In this document: positions 48,062-56,424 of the stretch, in pieces
Layout of the letters: the number at the start of each line of letters is the position of its first letter
Numbering within the stretch: position 1 is the first letter of the stretch
Source of the DNA: Roseateles_B sp041905785
GTDB lineage: Bacteria > Pseudomonadota > Gammaproteobacteria > Burkholderiales > Burkholderiaceae_C
Reading direction: 5' to 3'
Assembly: GCA_041905785.1 (NCBI GenBank)
Contig: JAYRKJ010000009.1
Location: 124,001-188,000 of the forward strand
DNA length: 64,000 nt
Position numbers and translations under genes: made by a program
The notes under the pieces: model-generated
What the model saw: the letters and a program-made list of their open reading frames with translations, nothing else
The model's database searches: none
What the model was told of the DNA's origin: nothing

Positions 48062-48406
48062 TCAGAGCTTCTTCACGAACTCCGACTTCAGGCCCATCGC
48101 GCCGATGCCGTCGATCTTGCAGTCGATGTCGTGGTCGCCGTCGGTGAGGCGGATGTTCTTGACCTTGGTGCCCACCTTCACCACCAGCGACGAGCCCTTG
48201 ATCTTGAGGTCCTTGATCACGGTGACCGTGTCGCCGTCCTGCAGCACATTGCCCACGGCATCCTTGATCACGCGGACTTCCTCGCTGCCCTCCGCGACAG
48301 CGGCCTGGGCCGACCACTCATGGCCGCATTCGGGGCAGACGAGGTTGGCGCCGTCCTCGTAGCTGTAGGTGGAGGCGCATTGGGGGCAAGGGGGGAGGGT
48401 GCTCAT
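48062..48406 (-). CDS. yjdM: YjdM/PhnA-family zinc-ribbon protein
   Basis: 114 residues from ATG 48406. Zinc ribbon CPQCASTYSYEDGANLVCPE then CGHEW, followed by the SH3-like DAVGNVLQDGDTVTVIKDLK, IKGSSLVVKVGTKVKNIRL and the C-terminal DIDCKIDGIGAMGLKSEFVK. Widely annotated alkylphosphonate protein PhnA though no phosphonate role is established. Convergent with the AraC gene. Confidence 0.92.
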   Translation of the reverse strand: MSTLPPCPQCASTYSYEDGANLVCPECGHEWSAQAAVAEGSEEVRVIKDAVGNVLQDGDTVTVIKDLKIKGSSLVVKVGTKVKNIRLTDGDHDIDCKIDGIGAMGLKSEFVKKL

Positions 48407-48429
48407 GGCGGTGGCTTTGACGCGGAAGA

Positions 48430-48464
48430 AAAGAAAAAAGCCCCGCTGCATGCACAGCGAGGCT
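48430..48464 (-). terminator. Terminator of the tRNA-Asn cluster
   Basis: GCCCCGCTG (48440-48448) pairs with CAGCGAGGC (48455-48463), one G-U in the minus transcript, followed on the minus strand by TTTTTTCTTTTC. Confidence 0.85.
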
Positions 48465-48471
48465 TCTGATT

Positions 48472-48547
48472 TGGCTCCCCGACCTGGGCTCGAACCAGGG
48501 ACCTACGGATTAACAGTCCGGCGCTCTACCGACTGAGCTATCGGGGA
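48472..48547 (-). tRNA. tRNA-Asn (GTT), copy 1
   Basis: 76 bases including encoded CCA. Acceptor TCCCCGA/TCGGGGA, D-arm AGCTCAGTCGGTAGAGC, anticodon loop CTGTTAA (GTT), T-arm CTGGTTCGAGCCCAG. Identical to the two copies upstream. Confidence 0.97.
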
Positions 48548-48594
48548 ATCGTTCGATGTCGGCGTGGCAAGCGGTTGCACCACGCGTCTTGATT

Positions 48595-48670
48595 TGGCTC
48601 CCCGACCTGGGCTCGAACCAGGGACCTACGGATTAACAGTCCGGCGCTCTACCGACTGAGCTATCGGGGA
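48595..48670 (-). tRNA. tRNA-Asn (GTT), copy 2
   Basis: Identical 76-base sequence with anticodon GTT and encoded CCA; 47 bases upstream of copy 1 on the same strand, so probably one transcript with it. Confidence 0.97.
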
Positions 48671-48736
48671 AGGGATCGGTACGGCCTGCCTTGTGCGCAC
48701 TCACTGCTGCGCAAAAAGCAGGCTTTCATAAATAGC

Positions 48737-48768
48737 AAAGCCACCTTGAGGTGATCGCGGTGGCTTTT
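48737..48768 (-). terminator. Hairpin between tRNA-Asn copies 3 and 2
   Basis: AAAGCCACC (48737-48745) and GGTGGCTTT (48759-48767) form a nine-pair stem; in the minus transcript a U-rich stretch (TTTGCTATTTATG) follows. It would separate copy 3 from copies 2 and 1. Confidence 0.6.
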
Positions 48769-48809
48769 GCTGACCGGGCTGATCTTGCGATCCACCAGGC
48801 GTCTGTTCT

Positions 48810-48885
48810 TGGCTCCCCGACCTGGGCTCGAACCAGGGACCTACGGATTAACAGTCCGGCGCTCTACCGACTGAGCTATCGGGGA
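48810..48885 (-). tRNA. tRNA-Asn (GTT), copy 3
   Basis: Third identical 76-base tRNA-Asn with encoded CCA; first in transcription order, with a promoter just upstream (48898-48927). Confidence 0.97.
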
Positions 48886-48897
48886 ACAGAGCCTAGG

Positions 48898-48927
48898 ATT
48901 ATAGACAGAATTTCCGGGGTTCCACAA
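48898..48927 (-). promoter_or_regulatory. Promoter of tRNA-Asn copy 3
   Basis: On the minus strand, -35 TTGTGG (48922-48927), 18 bases, consensus -10 TATAAT (48898-48903), 12 bases before the tRNA. Confidence 0.65.
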
Positions 48928-48991
48928 GACGGCCCTGCGGGAGGCCGGGAAAGCCCCCGGTGCGGAACCGCGGCACGCGCGGCCCTCGCGT

Positions 48992-51136
48992 TTACAGCGT
49001 CACCTCCAGGCTCGCGCGCCAGGTGCGCGGGGCCAGGGGGTAGAGGTAGGCGTGACCGTACTGGAAGGGGCTTTCGCGCCAGGCACGCTTGTCCGTCAGG
49101 TTGTCCACGCCCAGGCGCCAGGTGTGCAGGCGCGTGCCCATGGTCTGCTCATAGCGCAGACCGGCGTCCAGGCGGGTCCAGCCGCCGATCATCACGCTGT
49201 TGTCCGGCAGTACGGCGCGCGAGCCTTCGTAGACCAGGCCCAGCTGACCCTGCAGGCCGGCGAGCAGGGCCTGACGGACCTGCAGCTTGATGTTGCGCCG
49301 GGGCACGTTGGTGGGCTGCAGGCCGTTGGTGGCGGCGTCGGCGCTGCCTTCGCGGCGGGCCTTGAGCTCCATCCAGCTGGCCAGCAGGCCGCCGCCGCTC
49401 CACTTCAGGTCGGCCTGGGCTTCCAGGCCGCGGTGGCGGGCGCGGCCGTCTTCCGCGCGGACGCAGGAGCCCGGCTTGGCGTCATCGCAGGCGCCGACGT
49501 CCACCCACACCGGGCGCTGGATGTCGAACCAGGCGATGGACCAGTCCACCGTGCTGCTGCCCGACTTCAGGCCCAGCTCCACCTGGCGACTCTTGATCGC
49601 GGGCAGGGCCTGGCCGGCCTGCTTGTCGAAGCGCTTGCGGTTGGGCGTGACGTCCGATTCCATGCCCTGGCCCCAGCTGCCATAGACCATCAGGCTGGGA
49701 TGGATGGCGTAGCTCAGGCCGATCCAGGGCGTGTTGAGGGACTGCGAGTAGCTCGTCGCGCGCGAGCCGTTGGTGCGCACGCTGTCGCGCTGCAGCCGGG
49801 TGTGGCGCAGGCCCAGGAAGGCCTGCCACTGGGCGTCGATCTGGATGGCGTCCCGTAGGTAGAACTCGGTGCTGCGCTCGTCGCGGTTGGTGTTCTCGTC
49901 GGTGAGGCTGGGATCGGCGGGCGTGACCTGGTCCTTGTCAGCAAAGACGCTGCCATTGCCCGACCAGTTGTAGGCCTGCTGCTGGAAGCGGCCCTTGAAG
50001 TGCGAAGCCAGCACGCCGCCGCTCAGCTGATGGTGCATCCCCAGGGCCTGGGTGCGGCCTTGCACGGACAGGTCCAGGGCCTCGGTGCTGCGGCGCTCGC
50101 CTTCGCTGCGGAAGTCGTAGCGGTCGAAGCTGCCGTCGCTGCAGTAGCGGTCGTAGTTGTTCTCGGCCGAGCAGCCGTAGGCATAGGCCAGGCGGTCGTC
50201 GCTCTTGAGGCGCTGGAAGCCGAGATGGGCCTGCGCCTTCCAGTCCGCATTCAGCTGGTGCTGCAGGCGCAGCGAGCCCTGGCTGTTGTCGAAGACCACG
50301 GGCAGGGACCAGGGCATGTTGTTGAGGTTGCGGCGCGGATCGATGGCCTTGGCCGAGGGCAGGGCGTTGCCCAGCAGACTCATGCCCGGCTGGCTGCGCT
50401 GGGAGGCGCGGTTCCACTCGATTTCGGCTTCGAGCAGGGTGTCGCGGCTCAGGCGGAAATCCGTGGCCACGGCCAGCAGGTGGCGGCTGCCGGTGGCATC
50501 GTCCAGCTCGGGGCGCAGCTGGGCCGCGCTGGCATTGACGCGCACGCCGAAGGCCTCACCCGCGCCGAAGCGCTGGCTCCAGTCCAGCGCTGCTTCCGTG
50601 CTGCCGCGCTCGGAGACGCTCAAGCTCGCGCTCAGCAGTTTCGCGGTGGGGCGCTTGACCACCAGGTTCACCAGGCCGCCGGGGCTGCTGGTGCCGGCCT
50701 GGATGCCGCTGGTGCCCTTGAAGACCTCGATGCTGCTCTTGTTGCCCAGCGCCAGCGCGGTTTCGGCATTGATGGGCAGGCCGTCCCGGCGGTAGTTGAA
50801 GCGGTTGTCCAGCTCGAAGCCGCGCACCTTGAGGTAGGAGACGTAGCCGGCGGCGTTGTAGCTGTCCTGCACCGAGGCGTCGAGGTTCACGAGGCCGGCG
50901 AGGCTGCTCAGGCCCGCGTCGGCCAGGCGGTCGGCGTTCAGCACGCTGGCCTGGAAGGGCAGCTTGGCGGCGGGCATGTCTCCGAAGCCACCCACGCTGA
51001 CGGGCGCATCGGCGCTGCGGCCGCTGACGGCCACGCTGGGCAGGCTGTTGCCGGCTTGCCCGAAGGCGGCCTGCGCGCAGGCGAGTGCGCACGCGGCGGC
51101 GAGGACATGGGGAAGAGAGCGGGTGATACGGGCCAT
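48992..51136 (-). CDS. TonB-dependent receptor under a TPP riboswitch, predicted thiamine transporter
   Basis: 714 residues from ATG 51136. Signal peptide (HVLAAACALACAQAAFGQA), plug (AAKLPFQASVLNADRLADAG; SYLKVRGFELDNRFNYRRDG; SSIEVFKGTSGIQAGTSSPG; GLVNLVVKRPTA) and barrel ending APRTWRASLEVTL. By similarity alone it would be called a siderophore receptor. The TPP-riboswitch-like leader 125 bases upstream argues that it is switched off by thiamine pyrophosphate and takes up thiamine or a precursor; TPP-controlled TonB receptors are known in other groups. Confidence 0.85.
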   Translation of the reverse strand: MARITRSLPHVLAAACALACAQAAFGQAGNSLPSVAVSGRSADAPVSVGGFGDMPAAKLPFQASVLNADRLADAGLSSLAGLVNLDASVQDSYNAAGYVSYLKVRGFELDNRFNYRRDGLPINAETALALGNKSSIEVFKGTSGIQAGTSSPGGLVNLVVKRPTAKLLSASLSVSERGSTEAALDWSQRFGAGEAFGVRVNASAAQLRPELDDATGSRHLLAVATDFRLSRDTLLEAEIEWNRASQRSQPGMSLLGNALPSAKAIDPRRNLNNMPWSLPVVFDNSQGSLRLQHQLNADWKAQAHLGFQRLKSDDRLAYAYGCSAENNYDRYCSDGSFDRYDFRSEGERRSTEALDLSVQGRTQALGMHHQLSGGVLASHFKGRFQQQAYNWSGNGSVFADKDQVTPADPSLTDENTNRDERSTEFYLRDAIQIDAQWQAFLGLRHTRLQRDSVRTNGSRATSYSQSLNTPWIGLSYAIHPSLMVYGSWGQGMESDVTPNRKRFDKQAGQALPAIKSRQVELGLKSGSSTVDWSIAWFDIQRPVWVDVGACDDAKPGSCVRAEDGRARHRGLEAQADLKWSGGGLLASWMELKARREGSADAATNGLQPTNVPRRNIKLQVRQALLAGLQGQLGLVYEGSRAVLPDNSVMIGGWTRLDAGLRYEQTMGTRLHTWRLGVDNLTDKRAWRESPFQYGHAYLYPLAPRTWRASLEVTL

Positions 51137-51260
51137 CGTCGGACTGCTTCTAGCGATGGCAGGGCGGCGATGCGGCCACATCAAGGGCCTGCTGAGAGTT
51201 CAGGCCGTGGCGTGCTTGCTTCCCTGCGCGAGGATTAACTCGGGCCACAAAGATAAACAT

Positions 51261-51344
51261 TGCAGCCTGACGGCGGAATGCCGTCGATCAGGTTCAAAGG
51301 GACTTTCTCAGCCGGCTCATCGAGTGAGCCAGCACCCCCAGCGA
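51261..51344 (-). ncRNA. TPP riboswitch (THI element)
   Basis: Minus-strand reading shows the two hallmark arms: GCTGGGGGTGCTGG...CCGGCTGAGAAAGTC (pyrimidine-sensor side, 51301-51344) and CCCTTTGAACCTGATC (51285-51300), followed by a hairpin GACGG...CCGTC. The first arm has its own GGCTCA/TGAGCC stem. The last hairpin (P5 region) deviates from the usual GGxTAATxCC, so the element may be divergent. A -10-like TACAAT lies upstream at 51377-51382. It precedes the TonB receptor gene. Confidence 0.72.
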
Positions 51345-51382
51345 TTGCTTTGGCGCTTGTAGCCGCCAAAGCCGCGAATTGT

Positions 51383-52018
51383 AGCGGGCCTCATCGTGCC
51401 GCATTCGTCTGCTGCCGTGCTCAAACCTTGAGCCATGTCCAGCTTCAGCGTGCGAGGCCTGCTGGCCGAATGCTTGGCAAGACCGGAGTCGGGCGATGGG
51501 CAGGTGCAACCGGCGCAGGCCGTCCGCACGCAGGCGTGGGATGCCGTGTCTCAATGGGGTCGGAGGCCCATGATCTGGCGGCTGCAGTGATCAGCGCGCC
51601 AGACGGCGCCTCGCAAAGCGTCTCGGCGGGGCAAGCAACAGCCTCTTCTGCGGGCGCATGGGCAATGGGTTCGGCCACCAGCGCCAATGCCGAGCTGGGG
51701 CAGGTCACGGTCGCCCACTCTGCATAGGCCGCCTAGGGCTGCCACGCCGCCCAAGGTGCGCAGCTAACCCTGAACTACCGGAATGGCATCGGACAGATGG
51801 TTCCTGAGGCGGCCATCGCAGCACGCTTCAGCAAAGCCTTGGCCGCCGCTGCGCCCAAGCAAGCGGCGAGCAGCTTCGTGCGCGACGGCTACCCCCGCAT
51901 GCCATGTTTTGGGCGGCTCCCCATGGGGGCAGGGACTCCAGGGCCATCCCGACGTCTGGATGGGCGCTCGGAACCGGGGCCTGCTGCATCCACGGTGCGG
52001 CGGTTCGCGAAGGTGGCT
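51383..52018. other. 636-base stretch without a recognised gene
   Basis: Short frames exist, the longest sensible one at 51554-51727 on the plus strand (57 residues, Ala/Ser/Gly/Thr-rich), but none has a ribosome site plus family features. The text looks like decayed coding sequence, consistent with the plastic zone that begins here. No promoter or hairpin is convincing. Confidence 0.4.
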
Positions 52019-53677
52019 TCAGCGCTTCGCGAACCTCACGCCTCTCGTGCGCGCGCTGTCGTAGACCAGTGCCACCGGCACGCCCTTGGCATCGCGCTCG
52101 ATGCGCAGGCTGAACTCCGGGCCCTCGAGCAGCTCGGGCTTGACGCCGGTCAGTGGCGCCTCGCCGACGCCGGCGCCCTTGATCATGAGTCCGTCCTTCT
52201 TGGTCGACAGCAACCATTCAGCGCCAAGCTCGGCGCTGTAGTAGTGGCCGGTCAGCAAGGTCTGCTCGGCGGCGTTGGCGCGATAGGCGGGCAGGCGCTT
52301 GAACAGCACTGGCTTGGGGTCGTCATTGCGCGTCAGCGTGATGCTCCGGCCGTCCGCCGACAACTCCAGCTGGGTGATGCCGCTGCCGCTCTGCACACGA
52401 CGCGCAGCGAGTGGACGCAACGCTGCACCACTTCCGGCGCGGCGCATCGCAAGCGGACCCGAGGGCGGCTGCTCGATATGCAGCAGATCGCCAGGCTCGC
52501 CTTCGTAGAGGCCGATGAAGAGGCTCGGGTCGAAGTCCGCCGGCTCGGCAACCGGAGTCGTTTGGGCCGCTGGTGCGCTCTTGAACCGGCCGGCCAGCAC
52601 AATGTCGGCCACACGCTGACCGAGTACCACCGGGCTGACCTGCGCGGCATTGCAGGTCAGTGCGAGGCCGATGCGTTGCTCGGGGAAGCGCATCACGATC
52701 GCGCGGTAGCCTCCCCAGGCGCCTGCGTGCTGGACGCGCGGCAGGCCGCGGTAGCTGTCCATGCTCAGACCGAGGCCGTACCGGATGGGAGAGCCGTCGG
52801 CAAGCTTGCCCGGTGTCTGCATGGCCGTGAGCAAGGCCGGATCGATGACCTTCGGATGCGCCAGCTCGGCATCCCATCGCGCGAGATCGCGGACATGGGT
52901 CTGCACGGCACCGTCGCCGGGCTGGTTCCAGTTGGACATGTCGATCGCGAAGCCGCCCTGCCCGGTCGGACGGTAGGCCGTGGCGCGACGGGGGACGACG
53001 ACGGTGTGGTCTGTGCGCACATGGGTTGCCGTCATGCCCAGCGGCTTGAAAACGCGGGCCTGCAGGAACGTGTCCAGGCTCTGGCCGCTGACCCGCTCGA
53101 CGATCATGGCCGCAAGGAAGTAGCCGCTGTTGCTGTAGCTGAAGCGCGTGCCGGGTTCGAAGTTCAGGCCCTTCTGGGCGGCGAGCAGGCGCAGCGCATC
53201 ATCGGAGCTTGTGACGTCGCCCTCGTCGTGGCCTGCCATGAGCATCAGCTCGTTGTAGTCGCGCAGGCCGGCTGTGTGATGGAGCATCTGGGCGATCGTG
53301 AAGCGCTGGCCAAGTTCATGGAGCTCAGGCAGGTGCTTGGACACCTTGTCCTGCAGGTCCAGCTTGCCCTCCTTGGCCAGCATCAGCACGGCCAGGGCCG
53401 TGAACTGCTTCGAACTCGAGCCGATATCGAACACGGTGTCGGGTGTGATGGGCACGCCGTGGTTCAGGTCGGCGAGGCCATAGCCGCGCTCCAGCAAGAC
53501 CTGACCCTCGCGGTAGATGCCGACGGCGCAGCCGGGCGCCTCCTTCGTGAAGGCGGCGAACACCGCATCGATCTGTGCATGGTCGAACTCGGCGGCACGG
53601 CTGGTGCCGGCGGCCAGGGCAAGGCCGGCGGCCATCAGCAGGGGGAGCGCGCGAAGGCGCGGGGTATTGCCAGGCAT
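52019..53677 (-). CDS. Exported serine hydrolase of the beta-lactamase/DD-peptidase family
   Basis: 552 residues from ATG 53677 (AGGAG five bases upstream). Signal peptide LPLLMAAGLALAAGTSRAAE. Class C-like active site: SSSK in FDIGSSSKQFTALAVLMLAK, YSN in TRFSYSNSGYFLAAM, and HAGAWGGY as the KTG-box equivalent. The about 190-residue C-terminal domain (DFDPSLFIGLYEGEPGDLLH) is the lipocalin-like extension of esterase or D-aminopeptidase relatives. More probably a peptidase/esterase than a resistance enzyme. The codons for GQVLL fall on a near copy of the dispersed motif (53494-53508). Confidence 0.87.
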   Translation of the reverse strand: MPGNTPRLRALPLLMAAGLALAAGTSRAAEFDHAQIDAVFAAFTKEAPGCAVGIYREGQVLLERGYGLADLNHGVPITPDTVFDIGSSSKQFTALAVLMLAKEGKLDLQDKVSKHLPELHELGQRFTIAQMLHHTAGLRDYNELMLMAGHDEGDVTSSDDALRLLAAQKGLNFEPGTRFSYSNSGYFLAAMIVERVSGQSLDTFLQARVFKPLGMTATHVRTDHTVVVPRRATAYRPTGQGGFAIDMSNWNQPGDGAVQTHVRDLARWDAELAHPKVIDPALLTAMQTPGKLADGSPIRYGLGLSMDSYRGLPRVQHAGAWGGYRAIVMRFPEQRIGLALTCNAAQVSPVVLGQRVADIVLAGRFKSAPAAQTTPVAEPADFDPSLFIGLYEGEPGDLLHIEQPPSGPLAMRRAGSGAALRPLAARRVQSGSGITQLELSADGRSITLTRNDDPKPVLFKRLPAYRANAAEQTLLTGHYYSAELGAEWLLSTKKDGLMIKGAGVGEAPLTGVKPELLEGPEFSLRIERDAKGVPVALVYDSARTRGVRFAKR

Positions 53678-53759
53678 GGGGACTCCTCGTCGTTGTTCTG
53701 CGGCGGCGGTTGCCACGGCATAGGGTGCGACTATGTCCATGCGTCGCTGCGGGCGCAGC

Positions 53760-54386
53760 GGCGGTGCGACAGACTGCGCGTGCGGAGGGACAGGCCGGCC
53801 GCCGCTCGGGAGCGCCCGGCTGCGATGGCTGGGGCCTGGCCGCGCAGCCGCTCAGGCATCGCCGCCTCAGGGCCATCGTGCTCGCCTCCTTGCCCAGCAG
53901 GTAGCCGCGCAGGCCATCCACGTCGAGCCAGCCCGGTGCATCGCATTGCAGGCAGTGGGCGCGATAGCTGGACCATGGCCAGTCGCCAGGGCTCTCCACC
54001 ATGCCGGCCCGCACCGGATTGAGCTCGACATAGCGACAGACCTCCAGCAGATAGCTGTCCCGATCGACAAGAATTGCCTTGAAGCGCCCCTGGAACAGAT
54101 GCCCGACCTTGGCATGCCGACGGTTGTACGCCTGCGTGTAGATGCCGTTGAGCTGCTGCATCAGCACCGAGAGATTGGCGCGGCGCGTGTACAGCACGAA
54201 GTGGTAGTGATTGCCCATCAGGCAGTAGGCCAGCATCTGCGCGTCGCAGCGCTGCAGGGTCTGGGCGACGATGGGCAGGAGAATCTCCCGGTCAACATCA
54301 TCATCAAAGATGGGCTCCCGGCGATCACCGCGCGAGGTCACGTGGTAGATCGCACCAGGGAATTCGATGCGCAGAGGGCGGGTCAT
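53760..54386 (-). pseudogene. REP-associated Y1/HUH transposase, 3' end lost
   Basis: Starts MTRPLRIEFPGAIYHVTSRG with HUH motif LMGNHYHFVLYT and catalytic Tyr in IYTQAYNRRH, then GHLFQGRFKAILVDRDSYLL and YVELNPVRAGMV, all intact. After WLDVDGLRGYLLGK the protein loses similarity and the frame runs on, out of phase, into the N-terminus of the serine hydrolase gene to 53325. So the C-terminus was lost by a deletion or frameshift. It probably moved the short repeats seen nearby; activity doubtful. Confidence 0.8.
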
Positions 54387-54423
54387 TCGACATCAATATG
54401 GCTATGCCGAAGCTTGACGTTCA

Positions 54424-54530
54424 AGACGGTATCTGACCCTAGCGCGGCGTAAGGCCTGACCCTAGCGCCGCGGACCCTAGCGCCGGACCCCAGCGCCGCC
54501 ACTAGCGCCGTGCGTGACCCTAGCGCCGTG
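54424..54530 (+). repeat. Short repeats ahead of the transposase gene
   Basis: Begins with an 18-base unit (54424-54441, AAGACGGTATCTGACCCT) that recurs exactly at 57996-58013. Then about five irregular copies of (G)ACCCTAGCGCCG at 54437, 54460, 54475, 54488 and 54517 or so. The position just upstream of a REP-type transposase fits a repeat nursery. Confidence 0.7.
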
Positions 54531-54593
54531 CGGCTGAAGGGTAGGGCCAAGTCTGACGTCTGAAGGCCTGGAGAATTGAGCCCTGGCGCCTGG

Positions 54594-55952
54594 TCAAAGG
54601 TACTCATCCTTCCATTTCGCCGCATCCGCTACCAACTGCGTCAGCCGCTCGGCCTGCTTGCCAACGAACGTGGCGATCCCGTGGACAAAGGCGCGTTCGG
54701 CGTCGCCCACATAGTCAGGCGCTTCGGCCTGGGCCGCAGCAGAGGATGCAGCCAGCTTTGCCAGCCGCTGGCCTTCCCGCCGCAACAGCTTGCGATCAAC
54801 TCCGCAGCGCGTGGCGAAATCCGCCAGGGCGAAGGACGAGACCTCGGCATGGGTGAAGACGTCCCCGTAGGCCATGGCCAGGTCGGTGTCGAAGCCCTCG
54901 TACTGCAGCACGCTCACCAGGTCGTACCAGGGCGTGGGCTCCAGCAAGCCACCGGGGCGCACGAAGAAGGAGAAGTTCTTGCCATGCGCATCGCTGTTGC
55001 CGATCAGGAACTGGAAGAGCGCCCAGCGCAGCAAGGCGAGCCGCGCGGCGGCCTTGTTGGCCGTGAGCTCGGCGCAGCCGAAGAGCCGCTCGAAGCTCAT
55101 GCCGTCGCGGATGTGGCGGACAGCCTCTGCGCTGCCGAGGTTGCGCTCGTACTTGTAGGCCACCGGCAGGTCGCAGGCCTGGCAGGCGTCGATGAGGTGC
55201 TGGCGGTGCACCACGGGCTGGCCGCCTTGCTCGCCCAGCTGCCGATCAAAGCGCCGCACCACCAGCACCGGCCGGGGCGTGCGCAGCAGGTCCACCTCGG
55301 CGGCGGGCAGGCCCATGCGGCGGGCCAGCTGCATGCAGAAGTGTTCGTTGATGGCCAGGTGCGGTGTCTTCGGGTTGTCCGTGTCGGGCTTGAGGATGTG
55401 CGTGGACGCCAGCCGCTGCCCGTCCACCAGGAAGAGCCGCCCGCCGTCCTGCAGCGGCCGGTCGAGGTAGACCAGCAGCTTGTCCTGCAGGCCCGCCACG
55501 GACATGCGCACCTTGCCGTCCCACACCGTCAGCGGCACATGGGCGCGGTCGGCGATGCGCTGGTCGAGCTCCTGAAGGGGGATCTCTCGCAGCACGGGCT
55601 CGCCCGTGGCGGGCGCAGGCACCGCCTCCCCCGTGAAGCGCAGGGCGCCCGCCGTCTCGGCGCCGAGCGCCCAGATGAGGCCGAAGACGTTGGTCCGCGC
55701 CAAGCCGTTGTAGACCATGGCCACCTCCAGCGCGTGGCCCTCGGGCAGCAGGTGCTCGATGAAACGCTTGATGGAGGCGGAGGCATAGCCGGCCTCCGGG
55801 CGTGCCAGCGGCAGGGCGGGCGAGAGCGGGTAGGACTGGGCATGGGCGGCCCAGGGCGCGGTGTAGCCCAGCCTCCAGCGGTCCTCATGCCCCTCGTGCT
55901 CGATGCGGGCGACGTGGGCGTCCTCAGCCCAGACGTGCAGGGTATGCGCCAT
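54594..55952 (-). CDS. hipA: HipA-family serine/threonine kinase toxin
   Basis: 452 residues from ATG 55952. N-terminal subdomain (RLGYTAPWAAHAQSYPLSPA; FIEHLLPEG), SVAGLQDKLLVY, the ATP-site region STHILKPDTDN, RFDRQ, and the catalytic FLIGNSDAHGKNFSFFV motif. In known systems HipA phosphorylates a tRNA synthetase and causes dormancy. Starts 10 bases after the antitoxin gene, the classical hipBA order. Catalytic residues are all present, so it should be active. Confidence 0.92.
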   Translation of the reverse strand: MAHTLHVWAEDAHVARIEHEGHEDRWRLGYTAPWAAHAQSYPLSPALPLARPEAGYASASIKRFIEHLLPEGHALEVAMVYNGLARTNVFGLIWALGAETAGALRFTGEAVPAPATGEPVLREIPLQELDQRIADRAHVPLTVWDGKVRMSVAGLQDKLLVYLDRPLQDGGRLFLVDGQRLASTHILKPDTDNPKTPHLAINEHFCMQLARRMGLPAAEVDLLRTPRPVLVVRRFDRQLGEQGGQPVVHRQHLIDACQACDLPVAYKYERNLGSAEAVRHIRDGMSFERLFGCAELTANKAAARLALLRWALFQFLIGNSDAHGKNFSFFVRPGGLLEPTPWYDLVSVLQYEGFDTDLAMAYGDVFTHAEVSSFALADFATRCGVDRKLLRREGQRLAKLAASSAAAQAEAPDYVGDAERAFVHGIATFVGKQAERLTQLVADAAKWKDEYL

Positions 55953-55962
55953 GTCCGTCCTC

Positions 55963-56424
55963 TCAGGCCTTCCTGGCCTTGCGGGCGGGCTTTGCGGGGC
56001 CGCTGTGGGCGGCTTCCTGGCTTGCCTCGCGGATCGATTCACGGGCAAGTTCACGGGCAAGTTCACGGGCAACTACGTGGGCAACTTCATGGGCAACTTC
56101 GTGGGCCGATCCGTGAGCCGCATCGTGGGTACCTTCGTGGGCCACTTCACGGGCGACTTCACGGGCCGCTGCCTGGGCCCAGGCGTGCTCCTTGGGCAGC
56201 ACCATCAGCGTGAGACCCAGGCCATCGAGCACGGCCAGCGCCTTGTCCAGGCGCACCGAGCCCTGGCCGTTCTCCAGCCGGGACATGAGGTCCACGGACA
56301 CCCCGAGCAGGCTGGCGGCATCGTCAATGCGCAGCGCCTGCGACTTGCGGCGCTCGCGCACGACGGGGCCGAGAGCGGTAGGGGTCGTCAAGAGGGCGGG
56401 TCGGGGCTGGGAGGGGGCGGGCAT
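55963..56424 (-). CDS. hipB: HipB-like antitoxin with tetrapeptide-repeat tail
   Basis: 153 residues. XRE helix-turn-helix (LGPVVRERRKSQALRIDDAA; LLGVSVDLMSRLENGQGSVR; LDKALAVLDGLGLTLMVLP) covers residues 18-76 and resembles HipB. The last half is unlike HipB: 11 tetrapeptides of type VA(R/H)E from about residue 86 to 129, encoded by the 12-base tandem repeat, then a basic Lys/Arg/Ala end. Such a tail should be helical and charged. Only 10 bases precede hipA. Confidence 0.88.
   Translation of the reverse strand: MPAPSQPRPALLTTPTALGPVVRERRKSQALRIDDAASLLGVSVDLMSRLENGQGSVRLDKALAVLDGLGLTLMVLPKEHAWAQAAAREVAREVAHEGTHDAAHGSAHEVAHEVAHVVARELARELARESIREASQEAAHSGPAKPARKARKA
56038..56169. repeat. 12-base tandem repeat, 11 units, inside the antitoxin gene
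   Basis: On the plus strand the unit is TTCACGGGCAAG with drift. The first two units (56038-56061) are identical, the third differs by one base, later ones diverge more. Unit length is a multiple of three, so gain or loss changes protein length without a frameshift. Confidence 0.92.

Noticed and set aside
48472..48885. tRNA-Asn copies as phage or island attachment sites
   Set aside because: No integrase nearby and the direct repeats are complete functional tRNA genes; imported DNA starts kilobases away.
51554..51727. 57-residue Ala/Ser/Gly/Thr-rich frame
   Set aside because: No ribosome site, no family, in a stretch that looks decayed.
52019..53677. Antibiotic-resistance beta-lactamase
   Set aside because: The active-site motifs and long C-terminal domain fit the wider serine hydrolase/D-aminopeptidase/esterase group better; resistance cannot be claimed.
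53325..53760. C-terminal extension of the transposase frame
   Set aside because: It is the serine hydrolase N-terminus read in another frame; no transposase similarity, so treated as read-through after loss of the real end.
51797..54022. 741-residue plus-strand open frame
   Set aside because: Antisense to the serine hydrolase and transposase genes, whose catalytic motifs are clear; the plus-strand protein shows none.
56038..56169. Repeat array as CRISPR
   Set aside because: Units are contiguous 12-mers without spacers and translate in frame in the antitoxin.
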